A DNA stretch of 64,000 nt, taken from Xylanimonas cellulosilytica DSM 15894 (GTDB lineage: Bacteria; Actinomycetota; Actinomycetes; Actinomycetales; Cellulomonadaceae). Made by a program: the position numbers and the translations under genes. The stretch covers positions 3,348,001 to 3,412,000 of the forward strand of contig NC_013530.1 of NCBI RefSeq assembly GCF_000024965.1. Reading direction: 5' to 3'. This document shows positions 51,214-60,198 of this stretch, piece by piece (position 1 is the stretch's first letter; each line of letters opens with the position of its first letter). The notes under the pieces were generated by a model. The model was not told where the DNA came from. It saw only the letters and a program-made list of their open reading frames with translations, and searched no databases.

Positions 51214-52710
51214 TCAGCCGATGGCGTCGGTGATGCGGGCATAGGTCTGGGGGCGCCGACGGCGCAGGGCGGTGGCCTGCACCCAGCCGACGAGCGGGCA
51301 CAGCACCACCACGGCGAGCAGCACGGCCGAGACGAGACCGAACCGCTGGGCGCCGGAGGCGTCGACGTCGCCCACGAGCAGCGGGAAGTTCGCAACGATC
51401 GCGACGGCCGCGACCGCCAGCCCGAGCAGACCGAGGGCAGGTGCCACGAGGGTGTTCCAGCGACGGGTGCGGCCGCGCGACCGGCGGAACCACACGATGA
51501 CGGCCAGCGACGTGACGGCCATGAGGATCGCGATGGCGAGCGTGGCCACGCCGGCGAACCACGTGAACACCTGCAGCACCGGGTCGAGCCCCAGCACCGC
51601 GAACAGGCCCACGAGCAGCACCGACGTCGCCGTCTGCACGAGCGAGGAGGCGTACGGCGACAGGTGCTTCGCGTGCACCGCACCCACACCCGACGGCAGC
51701 AGGCCGGCGTTCGACATCGTGTGCTGGTAGCGCGTGATGACGTTGTGGAAGCTCAGGACGCAGGCGAGCATGCTCGTCACCAGCAGCACCTGGACGACCA
51801 CCTCCCCCGCGGTGCCGAGGTACTTGGCCGTGGTGGTCACGATCATGGCGCCCGGGTCGGCCGCGGCGACGTCGACGACGTGACCGGGACCCCACGCCAT
51901 GACCAGGCCCCACGAGGCCAGCGTGTAGAAGATCGCGATGCCGATGACGGCGCCGTAGGTGGCGCGCGGGATGGTGCGCTCGGGGTCACGGGCCTCGTCA
52001 CGGAAGATGGCCGTCGCCTCGAAGCCGATGAACGCGGCGATCGCGAACATCAGGCCGATCGCGGGCGAGCCCGACATGACCGTGGACGGCTCGAACGGTG
52101 CGGCCGACAGGCCCTCGGCGCCGCCCGTGACCAGCACCCCGGCGACGACGGCCAGCACGATGCCGACCTCGCCGACCAGCAGCACGCCCAGCACCTTCGA
52201 CGACAGGTCGATGTGCCGGTAGCCGAGCACGCCGACGACGGCGGCGACGACGAGCGCCCACAGCCACCAGGGCAGCACAGGCAGGCCGAGGCTCGCCATC
52301 GTGCCCGACAGGATGAAGCCGACGTAGCCGTACACCGACACCTGGATGGTCGTGTACGTCAGCAGGGCCAGGTACGCGGCGGCCAGCCCGGGACGCCGCC
52401 CGAGCCCGTAGCCGACGAACGAGAAGAACGCTCCCGGGCGGGGCACCTCGCGCGTCATGGCGGCCAGCCCCACCGAGAAGCACAGCAGGATCACGCCGCT
52501 CAGCGCGTACAACGCCGGGAAGCCGACACCGTTGCCGAGCAGGATCCCGAGCGGCGCCGCACCGCCGACGACGGTGAGCGGCGCGGCGGCCGCGACGACC
52601 ATGAAGACGATGGCGACCGGGCCGAGCTTGCCGGTCAGGGCACGGGCACCGACGGTGCCGGACGGCGTGACGTCCGGCGGGGCGCCGGTGGTCTGGGTGG
52701 GGGCGGACAT
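51214..52710 (-). CDS. APC-family amino acid/amine permease
   Basis: A 498-aa membrane transporter with twelve to fourteen hydrophobic segments. The APC signature region is near residues 35-80 (FMVVAAAAPLTVVGGAAPLG), with FAIAAFIGFEATAIFRDEAR (about 220-240) as the family string. GGAGG lies 5 nt before ATG 52710. It is the first gene of the minus-strand operon permease-amine oxidase-DUF5134, and likely imports the amine. Confidence 0.92.
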   Translation of the reverse strand: MSAPTQTTGAPPDVTPSGTVGARALTGKLGPVAIVFMVVAAAAPLTVVGGAAPLGILLGNGVGFPALYALSGVILLCFSVGLAAMTREVPRPGAFFSFVGYGLGRRPGLAAAYLALLTYTTIQVSVYGYVGFILSGTMASLGLPVLPWWLWALVVAAVVGVLGYRHIDLSSKVLGVLLVGEVGIVLAVVAGVLVTGGAEGLSAAPFEPSTVMSGSPAIGLMFAIAAFIGFEATAIFRDEARDPERTIPRATYGAVIGIAIFYTLASWGLVMAWGPGHVVDVAAADPGAMIVTTTAKYLGTAGEVVVQVLLVTSMLACVLSFHNVITRYQHTMSNAGLLPSGVGAVHAKHLSPYASSLVQTATSVLLVGLFAVLGLDPVLQVFTWFAGVATLAIAILMAVTSLAVIVWFRRSRGRTRRWNTLVAPALGLLGLAVAAVAIVANFPLLVGDVDASGAQRFGLVSAVLLAVVVLCPLVGWVQATALRRRRPQTYARITDAIG

Positions 52711-52957
52711 CGGACCTCCAGGGGAGACCGCTCTGACGAGCGGGCGGGTCGTGGTGCCACCAGGGTGTGCGGCGGCGGTTGCCCTGCCGTCTCGGCCCCG
52801 TAAACGTTCGCCGCCGCCGCGCGAGACACCACCGCCCGCGGCGTCTCGTTCGCAGTCACACACCGGAAACACGACACCGGACGGGGCGCAACGGGCGCCC
52901 GCTACAGTCCGGCGCGTGCGCGCCGCCCGGGTGCGCCGCCGACGGAAGGAAGCACCC

Positions 52958-54478
52958 GTGAGCCCACGACCGGCCCACGACCGGCCCGTCGTCGCCACAC
53001 GCTCGCCGGTGCACGGCCTGGCCCGGCGCTCGCTGCCGTTCACCGACGTGCTCGCCCAGCCGCTGGCGGCCGTCGCGCCGTCGGCCGCGGCCACGACGCT
53101 GCCGCTGCTCGTCGCGACCGTCGCCGGCACGGGCTCGGTGCTCATGGCCCTGGCGATCGCGCTCGTCCTGGCCACGGCGGTCGCGGCATGCGTCAACCAG
53201 TTCACGCGCCGCATCGCGGCGACGGGCTCGCTGTACACGTTCGTGGTGCGGGGCCTCGGCCCGCGGGCGGGGATCGTCACGGGCGTCGCCATGCTGCTCG
53301 GCTATGGCGCGATCACGACGTTCGCCCTGGCCGGGGGCGGCTGGTACGTCCAGCTGCTGGCCACGCGCGCCTGGCCGGCCCTGGCAGGCGACGGCGCCGC
53401 GGGCGACCTGCCTGCGCTCGCGACCGTCGTCGTCCTCGGCGGTGTCGTGTGGTGGGTGCTGCGCCGCGGCATCCGGCGTTCGGCGCGCGTGACGCTCGTG
53501 GTCGAGACCGTCTCCGTCGCGCTCATCGGCGCGCTGGTCATCGCGCTCCTGACGACGGCGGACCCGGGCGCCGTCGTGCACGCCGCCGTGCCCGGCACGT
53601 CAGCCGCCGACGTCGCGGTGGGCACCGCCATCGCCCTCACCGCGTTCGTCGGGTTCGAGAGCGCCGCCACGCTCGGTGCCGAGGCACGGCGGCCGTTCCG
53701 CACCGTGCCGCGCGCCATCCTGTGGACCGCCGTCGGCGCGGGCGTGCTCTACCTCGGCGCCGCGGCCGCGCAGCTCGTGGGGTACTCCGCCGCGGGGCTC
53801 GACCTCGCCCGTGCCACCTCGCCCGCCGACGAGCTCACCGCCGCCTTCGGCGTCGGCTGGGCCGGGCCCGTGCTCGACGTCGGCGTCATCGCCTCGTTCC
53901 TCGCGTGCGCGACGGCGTCGAGCACGGCGCTGGCGCGCGTGCTGTTCACGATGGGGCGCGAGGGTCTCGTGCCCCGCCGGTTCGGCGACGCCCACCCCGT
54001 CCACGGGACGCCGTCGGCGGCGCTGACCGCGACGCTGCCGGCGCTGACCGTGATACCCGTCGCGGCCGTCCTGGCCGGCGCGCGGTTGTGGGAGGCGATG
54101 CAGGTGCTGCTCGTCGTCGCGGCGGGCGGGTACATCACGGCCTACGTGCTGGTGTGCACGGCCGTACCGCCGTTCCTGCGGCGGATCGGCGAAGCCACAC
54201 GCGGCGCGGTGACGCTCGCGACGTGCACCGCCGTCGTCCTCACCGGTGCCCTCGTGACCATGCTGGCGGTGCAGGGCGGCAGCCCGCGGCGGGCGGGGGT
54301 GTGGGCGTTCCTCGCGCTGCTCGCTGCCGGAGCTGCCGGCGGGCTCCTCAGGCTGCGGCAGCGGCCACGGCTGCGGACGCACCTCGGCGTGCACGACGAA
54401 CCGGTCGTGTCCGACCTGCTCGCAGTGCCGGAGCACCGCCGCCCGCGCACCGCCGGCCTCGACGGCGAGGCCGCCTGA
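52958..54478 (+). CDS. second APC-family permease, divergent from the first
   Basis: A 506-aa transporter with about twelve transmembrane segments. AFVGFESAATLGAEARRPFR (about 228-247) and FLACATASSTALARVLFTMG (about 315-334) are typical of the APC family. GTG 52958 has GGAAGGA 8 nt upstream. The C-terminal tail of about 40 residues is polar. It is divergently transcribed from the amine-oxidase operon and followed by an IclR regulator gene. The 247-bp shared gap (52711-52957) should hold both promoters; I see no clear operator in it. Confidence 0.92.
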   Translation: MSPRPAHDRPVVATRSPVHGLARRSLPFTDVLAQPLAAVAPSAAATTLPLLVATVAGTGSVLMALAIALVLATAVAACVNQFTRRIAATGSLYTFVVRGLGPRAGIVTGVAMLLGYGAITTFALAGGGWYVQLLATRAWPALAGDGAAGDLPALATVVVLGGVVWWVLRRGIRRSARVTLVVETVSVALIGALVIALLTTADPGAVVHAAVPGTSAADVAVGTAIALTAFVGFESAATLGAEARRPFRTVPRAILWTAVGAGVLYLGAAAAQLVGYSAAGLDLARATSPADELTAAFGVGWAGPVLDVGVIASFLACATASSTALARVLFTMGREGLVPRRFGDAHPVHGTPSAALTATLPALTVIPVAAVLAGARLWEAMQVLLVVAAGGYITAYVLVCTAVPPFLRRIGEATRGAVTLATCTAVVLTGALVTMLAVQGGSPRRAGVWAFLALLAAGAAGGLLRLRQRPRLRTHLGVHDEPVVSDLLAVPEHRRPRTAGLDGEAA

Positions 54479-54479
54479 G

Positions 54480-55169
54480 GTGGGCCGCCCGATCTTCTCC
54501 AGCCCCGACGATGCGGCACGCCTGCTCGGCGCCGCCGGCCCCGCCCGCCCTGACCACGACGACCTCCGCGGACGCCAGCCGCGGGCCGTGCGCCACGGGC
54601 TCCAGGTCCTCGAGTGCGTCGCCGCGGCCGGGGCGGGCATCACGGCACAGGAGATCTCGACCGCGCTCGGCCTCTCGCGCGCCACGACCTACCGTCTCGT
54701 CCAGGTGCTCGTCGAGGACGAGTACCTGGTGCGGCTGCCCGACCTGCGCGGCTTCGCCCTCGGCCGACGCGTGGCCGCGCTCGCCCCGGCGCCGCCACCG
54801 CGCCCGCCCCGTGCGGCCCGCGAGGTGCTCGCCCGCGTGCGTGCCGGCACGCGCGGCGGCATCCACCTCGTGCACCTCGACGCGGCGGTGCCCGTCGTCG
54901 TCGACGAGGACCCCGACTTCCCGCTCGTCGCCGGCCCCGGCGTGCGCGACCTGCTCGACGCCGTGTGCGGCGAGCTCGCGGGCGGCCAGGGCGCCGTGCA
55001 GCGCAGCACGGACGAGTGGATCGCCTCGGGGCACACCGTCGACGACGAGAGCGGGCGGCCCGTCGCGGCGCTCGTCATGCTCGCCCTGGCGAACCGGATG
55101 CCCGACCCCGGCGAGACGGCCGCCGCGCTGCGTACGGCCGCAGAACGGCTCGGGCCGCTGCTCGCGTGA
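54480..55169 (+). CDS. IclR-family transcriptional regulator
   Basis: A 229-aa protein with an N-terminal winged helix (about 40-95: HGLQVLECVAAAGAGITAQE, then LGLSRATTYRLVQVLVEDEY) and an effector-binding domain (about 115-229) that is shorter than usual for IclR (about 250 aa total). GTG 54480 is two bases after the permease stop. It is the likely local regulator of the amine oxidase/permease genes; effector unknown. Confidence 0.87.
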   Translation: MGRPIFSSPDDAARLLGAAGPARPDHDDLRGRQPRAVRHGLQVLECVAAAGAGITAQEISTALGLSRATTYRLVQVLVEDEYLVRLPDLRGFALGRRVAALAPAPPPRPPRAAREVLARVRAGTRGGIHLVHLDAAVPVVVDEDPDFPLVAGPGVRDLLDAVCGELAGGQGAVQRSTDEWIASGHTVDDESGRPVAALVMLALANRMPDPGETAAALRTAAERLGPLLA

Positions 55170-55266
55170 GCACACCTCCCTCCGGCACCTGCTGGACCCG
55201 CGGAGCCGGCGGTGCTGGCGGGGCGCGGCGTGAGAGAACGCCTCACCGTGCCGTAATCTCAGGGGT

Positions 55267-55342
55267 GCCTCGGTAGCTCAGCGGTTAGAGCTGCGGACTT
55301 TTAATCCGTAGGTCCTGGGTTCGAATCCCAGCCGGGGCACCA
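55267..55342 (+). tRNA. tRNA-Lys (anticodon TTT)
   Basis: Acceptor GCCTCGG pairs with CCGGGGC (one G-U). The D-arm is GCTC-AGCGGTTA-GAGC. The anticodon stem GCGGA/TCCGT encloses the loop CTTTTAA, anticodon TTT. The T-arm is CTGGG-TTCGAAT-CCCAG. CCA is encoded at 55340-55342. Intact, with no duplicated 3' end in the window. Confidence 0.98.
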
Positions 55343-55361
55343 GACTCCGGAGGCTCGGCGG

Positions 55362-56012
55362 TCAGCCCTCGCACAGGCGCGGGGGCGCGGCCGAGTCGTG
55401 CCCTGTCGACGCGTCGAAGCCGTCGACGATCATGAGGAGTGCCGCACGGAAGTCTCCGCCGAGGGCGTCGTCGTGCGCGGCGACGGCTGCTGCGGGCGTG
55501 AGGCCTTCACGGGGTGCGAGGAGGCCGAGGGAGTCTGCCTGCTGACGTTGCTGCTCGTGGAAGACGTAGCCGACGACGAAGTGGGTGACGGTGTCGGCGG
55601 CGATGCGGGAGAGGTCTGCGGAGATCCCTGCCCGGCGGGCGACCGCCGCCAGCCGTGGGCGGACGGGCGACTCTGCGAGGCCGAGAGCCAGCGAGCTGGA
55701 CACCAGTTCCGCGCCGTCGCGGTAGGCGAGCAGGCGCTCCCGGAGCCCGCTTCCCAGGGCGATCAGTGCGTCGCGTGGGGGGAGGGTGTCGACGCGGGTG
55801 TCCAGGACGGGCGCGATGATGCGCTCGCTGACGGCGGCGAGCAGTGCCTGCTTGTTCGGGAAGTGCCAGTAGAGCGCGCTGGGCCGCACGCCCAGGGCGT
55901 CCGCGATATGACGCATCGTCAGGTCGGGCAGGCCGTACTCGTCGAGCAGACGCAGGGCCGTGTCGGCAACGTCTTCTCGGCTGCGTCGGCGCGAGTTTTG
56001 CGAGCTTGGCAC
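55362..56012 (-). CDS. TetR-family repressor of the biotin uptake operon (BioQ-like)
   Basis: A 216-aa protein with a TetR N-terminal helix-turn-helix (about 12-58: DVADTALRLLDEYGLPDLTM, then HIADALGVRPSALYWHFPNK) and a TetR C-terminal domain. GTG 56012 lies 15 bp from a double palindrome shared with the divergent bioY gene. The operator TGAAC-N3-GTTCA resembles the site known for the actinobacterial biotin regulator BioQ. Naming it BioQ rests on that motif and on its place beside bioY. Confidence 0.86.
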   Translation of the reverse strand: MPSSQNSRRRSREDVADTALRLLDEYGLPDLTMRHIADALGVRPSALYWHFPNKQALLAAVSERIIAPVLDTRVDTLPPRDALIALGSGLRERLLAYRDGAELVSSSLALGLAESPVRPRLAAVARRAGISADLSRIAADTVTHFVVGYVFHEQQRQQADSLGLLAPREGLTPAAAVAAHDDALGGDFRAALLMIVDGFDASTGHDSAAPPRLCEG

Positions 56013-56027
56013 GCGGCCAGTATATAT

Positions 56028-56055
56028 TGAACGCCGTTCAGGTGAACGGCGTTCA
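56028..56055. promoter_or_regulatory. double 13-bp operator between the TetR gene and bioY
   Basis: TGAACGCCGTTCA (56028-56040) and TGAACGGCGTTCA (56043-56055) are two 13-bp palindromes separated by GG; the pair is also symmetric as a whole. TATATAT at 56021 gives a -10-like sequence beside it. One repressor could control both directions. Confidence 0.9.
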
Positions 56056-56069
56056 GGTAGGAGTGTGTG

Positions 56070-56684
56070 ATGGTTGACGGTCGAACGAGCGTGTCTCGGT
56101 GGGATGCGACGGACATGGCACGGGTGGCGGTGTTCGCCGCCCTGGTGGCGGCACTGGGCCTGCCGGGCGGGTTCACGGTGGCCGGCGCGGTGCCGATCAC
56201 CGCGCAGACCCTGGGCGTGATGCTCGCGGGCGCGGTTCTCGGACCATGGCGAGGCGCGTTGTCGATCACGGCGCTCCTTGCCCTCGTGGCCGCAGGGCTG
56301 CCGCTGCTCGCGGGCGGCCGGGGCGGCATCGGCGTCTTCGTCGGTCCTTCGGCCGGCTTCTTGGCGGGGTGGATCGTCGGAGCATTCGTCATCGGTCTGA
56401 TCGTGCACTCGGGCGGGCGGAAGCCGCGGCCGTGGCGCACGCTGGTCGGAGTTCTCGTGGGCGGGATCGTCGTGGTGTACGCGTTCGGGATCCCGGTGCA
56501 GAGCCTCGTCACCCGCGTGCCCCTGCCGGAGACCGCCCTGATGAGCCTCGCGTTCGTTCCGGGCGACGTGATCAAGGCGGCCATCGCGACGGCCGTCGTC
56601 GGCACGCTCGTACGCACGTACCCCCGCGCGTTCCGGCGGACCTGGACCCGCCCGGCGGAACGCGCCGTCGCGCCGGCCAGGTGA
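56070..56684 (+). CDS. bioY: BioY, biotin-specific S component of an ECF transporter
   Basis: A 204-aa membrane protein with six helices and the BioY strings PITAQTLGVMLAGAVLGPWR (about 43-62), GRGGIGVFVGPSAGFL and the C-terminal FVPGDVIKAAIATAVVGTLV. It binds biotin and works with the BioMN module encoded downstream in the same operon. AGGAG six bases before ATG 56070 favours this start over GTG 56067. Likely repressed through the double operator when biotin is sufficient. Confidence 0.95.
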   Translation: MVDGRTSVSRWDATDMARVAVFAALVAALGLPGGFTVAGAVPITAQTLGVMLAGAVLGPWRGALSITALLALVAAGLPLLAGGRGGIGVFVGPSAGFLAGWIVGAFVIGLIVHSGGRKPRPWRTLVGVLVGGIVVVYAFGIPVQSLVTRVPLPETALMSLAFVPGDVIKAAIATAVVGTLVRTYPRAFRRTWTRPAERAVAPAR

Positions 56685-57808
56685 CGACGGTGGCGCGGAT
56701 CGTCCTCGTGGAGGGTGCCGCAGACACGCTCGTCGAGCGACTGCGCGACGTACGCAGCCGTGGCGACATACCGCTCGTCCATGACGACCGCTGGCCTGAC
56801 GCGCAGCGGGAGTCGCTGCAGGCGCTGACGCGAGCGTCGCGGCCGCCCGTGCAGACCTCGTGGGCGACGCTGACCTCCGGGAGCAGCGACGAGCCCCGTC
56901 TCGTTCTGCGCAGCGCCGCCTCGTGGGGTGCGTCCTACCCGGTGATCTCCGAGATGCTGGGCACCGATGATGGTGGTGTGGTCCTGTCGGCTCCGCCGTC
57001 GTCGTCGTTGACCCTGTTCTCGCTGGCGCACTTCGTGGAGGGATCGGGCCCACGACCCGTCTTTCCTGCACTCGACCCGGGTGCAGCGCGGGCCGCGACC
57101 GCCTTCCACGGCACCCCGCACGGGCTCGGTGCACTGCTGGACACAGGCTCGATCCCCCACGTGCGCACAGCGCTCGTGGGCGGCTCGCATCTCGACCCGC
57201 GCCTGCGTGCACGGGCAGAGAGCCATGGCATCCGCGTCATCGCCTACTACGGTGCCGCCGAGCTGTCGTTCGTCGCCGTCGACCACGGTGACGGGCTGAG
57301 AGCCTTCCCCGGGGTCGAGCTGGATGTACGGCACGGCGAGCTGTGGGTGCGCTCGCCCTACCTCGCGCTCGGCTACGCGGGTGCCGGGGGCTCGCTGCGT
57401 CGGGACGGGGACTGGGCCACCGTGGGGGACCTGGCACAGGTCACCGACGGCGTCCTGCGGCTGCGGGGCAGGGCAGACGGCGCCATCCTCACCGCCTCGG
57501 CCACGGTGATCCCCGAAGAGGTGGAGGCCGCCCTCCGGCTCGTCCCGGGTGTGCGGGACGCAGTCGTGTTCGCGCTGCCCGTGGCGCGGGTCGGCTCGCT
57601 CGTCGCCGCGATGATCGAGGCGGAGACGGCTGACGTCCGGCTCAGCGCGAGCGTCCTGCGTCGCGATGCGGGGCTGCGGCTTGCACCCGCGCACCGCCCG
57701 CGGGTCTGGTTCGCCGGCGAGCTGCCACGAGGCGCCTCCGGAAAGCCCGCGCGAGCCGAGGTTCTCCGGCGCGCCCTTGCCGGGCAGGTTCCCCGTGTCA
57801 CCGCATGA
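56681..57808 (+). CDS. short AMP-dependent acyl-CoA ligase-like enzyme in the bio operon
   Basis: A 375-aa member of the ANL superfamily, shorter than typical acyl-CoA ligases (about 500 aa) because the N-terminal subdomain is reduced, as in some MenE-type enzymes. It has the P-loop TSGSSDEPRLV (65-75), YYGAAELSFV, a GDLAQVTDGVLRLRGRADGA hinge, and a C-terminal lysine in PRGASGKPARAEV. It overlaps bioY by four bases (GTGA). Its place between BioY and BioMN suggests activation of biotin, pimelate or a related carboxylic acid; this is inference. Confidence 0.85.
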   Translation: MTTVARIVLVEGAADTLVERLRDVRSRGDIPLVHDDRWPDAQRESLQALTRASRPPVQTSWATLTSGSSDEPRLVLRSAASWGASYPVISEMLGTDDGGVVLSAPPSSSLTLFSLAHFVEGSGPRPVFPALDPGAARAATAFHGTPHGLGALLDTGSIPHVRTALVGGSHLDPRLRARAESHGIRVIAYYGAAELSFVAVDHGDGLRAFPGVELDVRHGELWVRSPYLALGYAGAGGSLRRDGDWATVGDLAQVTDGVLRLRGRADGAILTASATVIPEEVEAALRLVPGVRDAVVFALPVARVGSLVAAMIEAETADVRLSASVLRRDAGLRLAPAHRPRVWFAGELPRGASGKPARAEVLRRALAGQVPRVTA

Positions 57809-58925
57809 GCCCGTCGTCGTCGCCGCGCGCCGCACTCCGATCGGCACCCGCGGACGGCGGCTCGCGCACCTGCGGGTGGAGCAGCTCGCCGCCCCCGTGA
57901 TCGGCGCGGCGATCGCCGATGCGGCGAAGGCGACCGGCCGCAGAGTCGACGTCGCGGACGTCCTGCTCGGCAACTGCATGGGGCCTGGCGGCAACCCGGC
58001 ACGCCTGTCGGCCCTCGCCGCCGGGCTCGGCATCGGTGTGCCCGGGGGCACCGTCGACCGGCAGTGCGGCAGCGGTCTGGCGGCCGTGCTCGACGCGGCG
58101 ACCGCCATCCGGTCCGGGGATGACCGTGCACGCATCGCGGGAGGGGGCGAGAGCGCGTCCACCGCGCCGACGCGGGCGGTGGACGGGGTTGCCTACGACC
58201 GGGCCCCCTTCACCCCGGCCGGCTGGCCCGACCCCGACATGGTCGGCGCCGCCCAGGATCTCGCCGACGCCGACGGGATCGACCGGACGCGGCAGGACGC
58301 GCATGCCGCACGCAGCCATCGCCGCGCTCGCACGGCTCGCGATGCCGGACGGTTCGACGCAGAGCTGGTGCCGCTGGGCGGGCTCGCCTCCGACGACACC
58401 ATCGGCGTGGCCGAGCCCGTGCTGCGACGGCTGCCGCCACTGATCCCGGGCGGTTCCCTCACCGCGGCAACCGCGACGCGGATCAGCGACGGCGCAGCCG
58501 CCGTCGTGATCGTTCCGCGACGGCTCACCGGCGGCGCTCCAGGGCTCGCCATCCGCGCCGGGGCGGTCGTGGGATGCGACCCTGCCCTGCCCGGGATCGG
58601 CGCAGCCCTTGCCGTGCTCGACGCACTCGCCTCGGCGGGCGTCGGCGTCGACGACGTCGCAGCGTTCGAGATCGTGGAGGCGTTCGCCGCGCAGTCGCTC
58701 GCGGTCCTGGACCGGCTCGGCATCGACGAAGCCGACCCTCGCGTGTGCGGGGACGGTGGTGCGCTCGCGCTCGGGCACCCCTGGGGAGCCAGCGGTGCGG
58801 TCAGCATGGTCCGCCTGTTCAGCCGCCTCGTGCGCGCAGGCGCCGCGGCAGGCACCCTCGGCGTCGCCGCGGCATCCATCGGGGGCGGCATGGGCGTCGC
58901 CGCCGTGGTGGAGGTGATCCGGTGA
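57795..58925 (+). CDS. thiolase-family protein with one catalytic Cys replaced by Ser
   Basis: A 376-aa thiolase-fold protein. It has nucleophile Cys91 (DRQCGSGLAAV), the VEAFA segment (295-299) and His328 (ALGHPWGASG). The last block, normally CxGGGxG, reads SIGGGMG with Ser361 in place of the second catalytic Cys. It is about 20 residues shorter than usual. It overlaps the ligase by 14 bases (GTG 57795) and the ATPase by four. A condensing or scavenging role together with the ligase is inferred. Confidence 0.85.
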   Translation: MSPHEPVVVAARRTPIGTRGRRLAHLRVEQLAAPVIGAAIADAAKATGRRVDVADVLLGNCMGPGGNPARLSALAAGLGIGVPGGTVDRQCGSGLAAVLDAATAIRSGDDRARIAGGGESASTAPTRAVDGVAYDRAPFTPAGWPDPDMVGAAQDLADADGIDRTRQDAHAARSHRRARTARDAGRFDAELVPLGGLASDDTIGVAEPVLRRLPPLIPGGSLTAATATRISDGAAAVVIVPRRLTGGAPGLAIRAGAVVGCDPALPGIGAALAVLDALASAGVGVDDVAAFEIVEAFAAQSLAVLDRLGIDEADPRVCGDGGALALGHPWGASGAVSMVRLFSRLVRAGAAAGTLGVAAASIGGGMGVAAVVEVIR

Positions 58926-59608
58926 GCGGCATCGAGCTCAGCAAGGGAGGGGTCCGCCTGGGCGAGACCGACGTCCTGCACGACGTGACGCTGTCGCTCC
59001 CAGCCCGCAGCGTCGCGATCATCGGCGACAACGGCTCGGGCAAGTCCACCCTCGCGAGGCTCATCGCCGGACTCGTCCCGGCGACCTCGGGCACGGTCCG
59101 GGTCCTCGGCCTCGACCCGGCACGGCAGGGCGCCGAGCTCCGTCGCCGGGTCGCCGTGATCTTCAGCAACCCCGATGCGCAGATCGTGATGCCCACCGTG
59201 CGCGACGACGTCGCCTTCTCCCTGCGCGCCGAGAAGCTGTCTGCGGACGACAGGGCCACCCGGGTCACCGCAGCACTGGAGAGGTTCGGGCTCGCCGACC
59301 TTGCCGACCGCTCCTGCCACGACCTCTCGGGCGGCCAGAAACAGCTCCTCGCGCTGTGCGGCGCCTTCGTGCGGCGTCCGGAGCTCGTGATCGCCGACGA
59401 GCCGACCGCCTACCTCGACGCACGCAATGCCCGCCTCGTCGCCGACCACCTCCTCGCGGGGACCGCGCACCGCCTGGTCCTGGTGACGCACGACCTCGCT
59501 CTCGCCCGACGTTGCGACACCGCGGTGCTCGTCGACGGTGGACGTGTCGCTGCCACCGGGCAGTCCGCACAGACCGTGGACCACTATGAGCGGATGCTGC
59601 GATGCTGA
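58922..59608 (+). CDS. bioM: BioM, ATPase of the biotin ECF transporter
   Basis: A 228-aa ABC ATPase. It has Walker A GDNGSGKST (about 34-42), Q-loop region IFSNPDAQIVMPTVRDDVAF typical of ECF-type ATPases, signature LSGGQKQLLAL, Walker B LVIADEPTAYLDA and H-loop LVTHDL. A single ATPase (not an EcfA1/A2 pair) fits the dedicated BioMNY type. It overlaps the thiolase (GTGA) upstream and bioN by seven bases downstream. Confidence 0.94.
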   Translation: MSGIELSKGGVRLGETDVLHDVTLSLPARSVAIIGDNGSGKSTLARLIAGLVPATSGTVRVLGLDPARQGAELRRRVAVIFSNPDAQIVMPTVRDDVAFSLRAEKLSADDRATRVTAALERFGLADLADRSCHDLSGGQKQLLALCGAFVRRPELVIADEPTAYLDARNARLVADHLLAGTAHRLVLVTHDLALARRCDTAVLVDGGRVAATGQSAQTVDHYERMLRC

Positions 59609-60198
59609 CGATGTACCGGCCGGGCAGCAGTGCGTGGCATCGGCTGCCGGCCGGACGGAAGACCGTGCTGCTGCTCGCGCTCGTGCTCGGCGTGTGTCTG
59701 CTTCCGGCGACCTGGTCGACCGCAGGTGTCGTCGCGGTGCTGTGCGTCACCTGCTACGCGTTCCTCGACCTCCGCCTGCGAGAGCTCGCCCGGCAGGTGT
59801 GGGCGGCGCGCTGGATCGTCGTGATCACCCTCGCAGGTCAGCTCCTGTTCCTCGGGCCGGAAGACGCCGCGGGAAACACCGCCCGGGTGACGGCGGCCGT
59901 CGTGATCGCAGGGCTGCTGATGCTGACGACCCCGACCACCTCCGTGCTCGCCGTGCTGGAGCGCGCGATGGGGCCGCTCGCGCGCCTGGGCGTGGATCCG
60001 CAACGTGCGGCACTCCTGCTGACCGTGACCCTGAACACGCTCCCCGTGCTCGCACAGCTCGCGCGAGACCTCCACGAAGCGCAACGCGCACGCGGGGTGC
60101 GCGGCAACCTGCGGCTGTTCGTGACGCCGTTCCTGATCCTGGCTCTCAAGCACGCCGACCAGCTCGGCGAAGCCCTCACCGCGCGAGGAGTCCGGTGA
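59602..60198 (+). CDS. bioN: BioN, transmembrane coupling (T) component of the biotin ECF transporter
   Basis: A 198-aa membrane protein of the CbiQ/EcfT family with five to six helices. The two cytoplasmic coupling motifs near the C-terminus include EAQRARGVRG (Ala-Arg-Gly pattern, about 157-166) and LTARGVR at the very end. It connects BioY to BioM. Its stop overlaps the start of the CHY zinc-finger gene. Confidence 0.92.
   Translation: MLTMYRPGSSAWHRLPAGRKTVLLLALVLGVCLLPATWSTAGVVAVLCVTCYAFLDLRLRELARQVWAARWIVVITLAGQLLFLGPEDAAGNTARVTAAVVIAGLLMLTTPTTSVLAVLERAMGPLARLGVDPQRAALLLTVTLNTLPVLAQLARDLHEAQRARGVRGNLRLFVTPFLILALKHADQLGEALTARGVR

Noticed and set aside
55362-57212. 616-aa minus-strand reading frame extending upstream of the TetR gene
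   Set aside because: The upstream part runs through the double operator and bioY in antisense; the TetR domain begins at the GTG at 56012.
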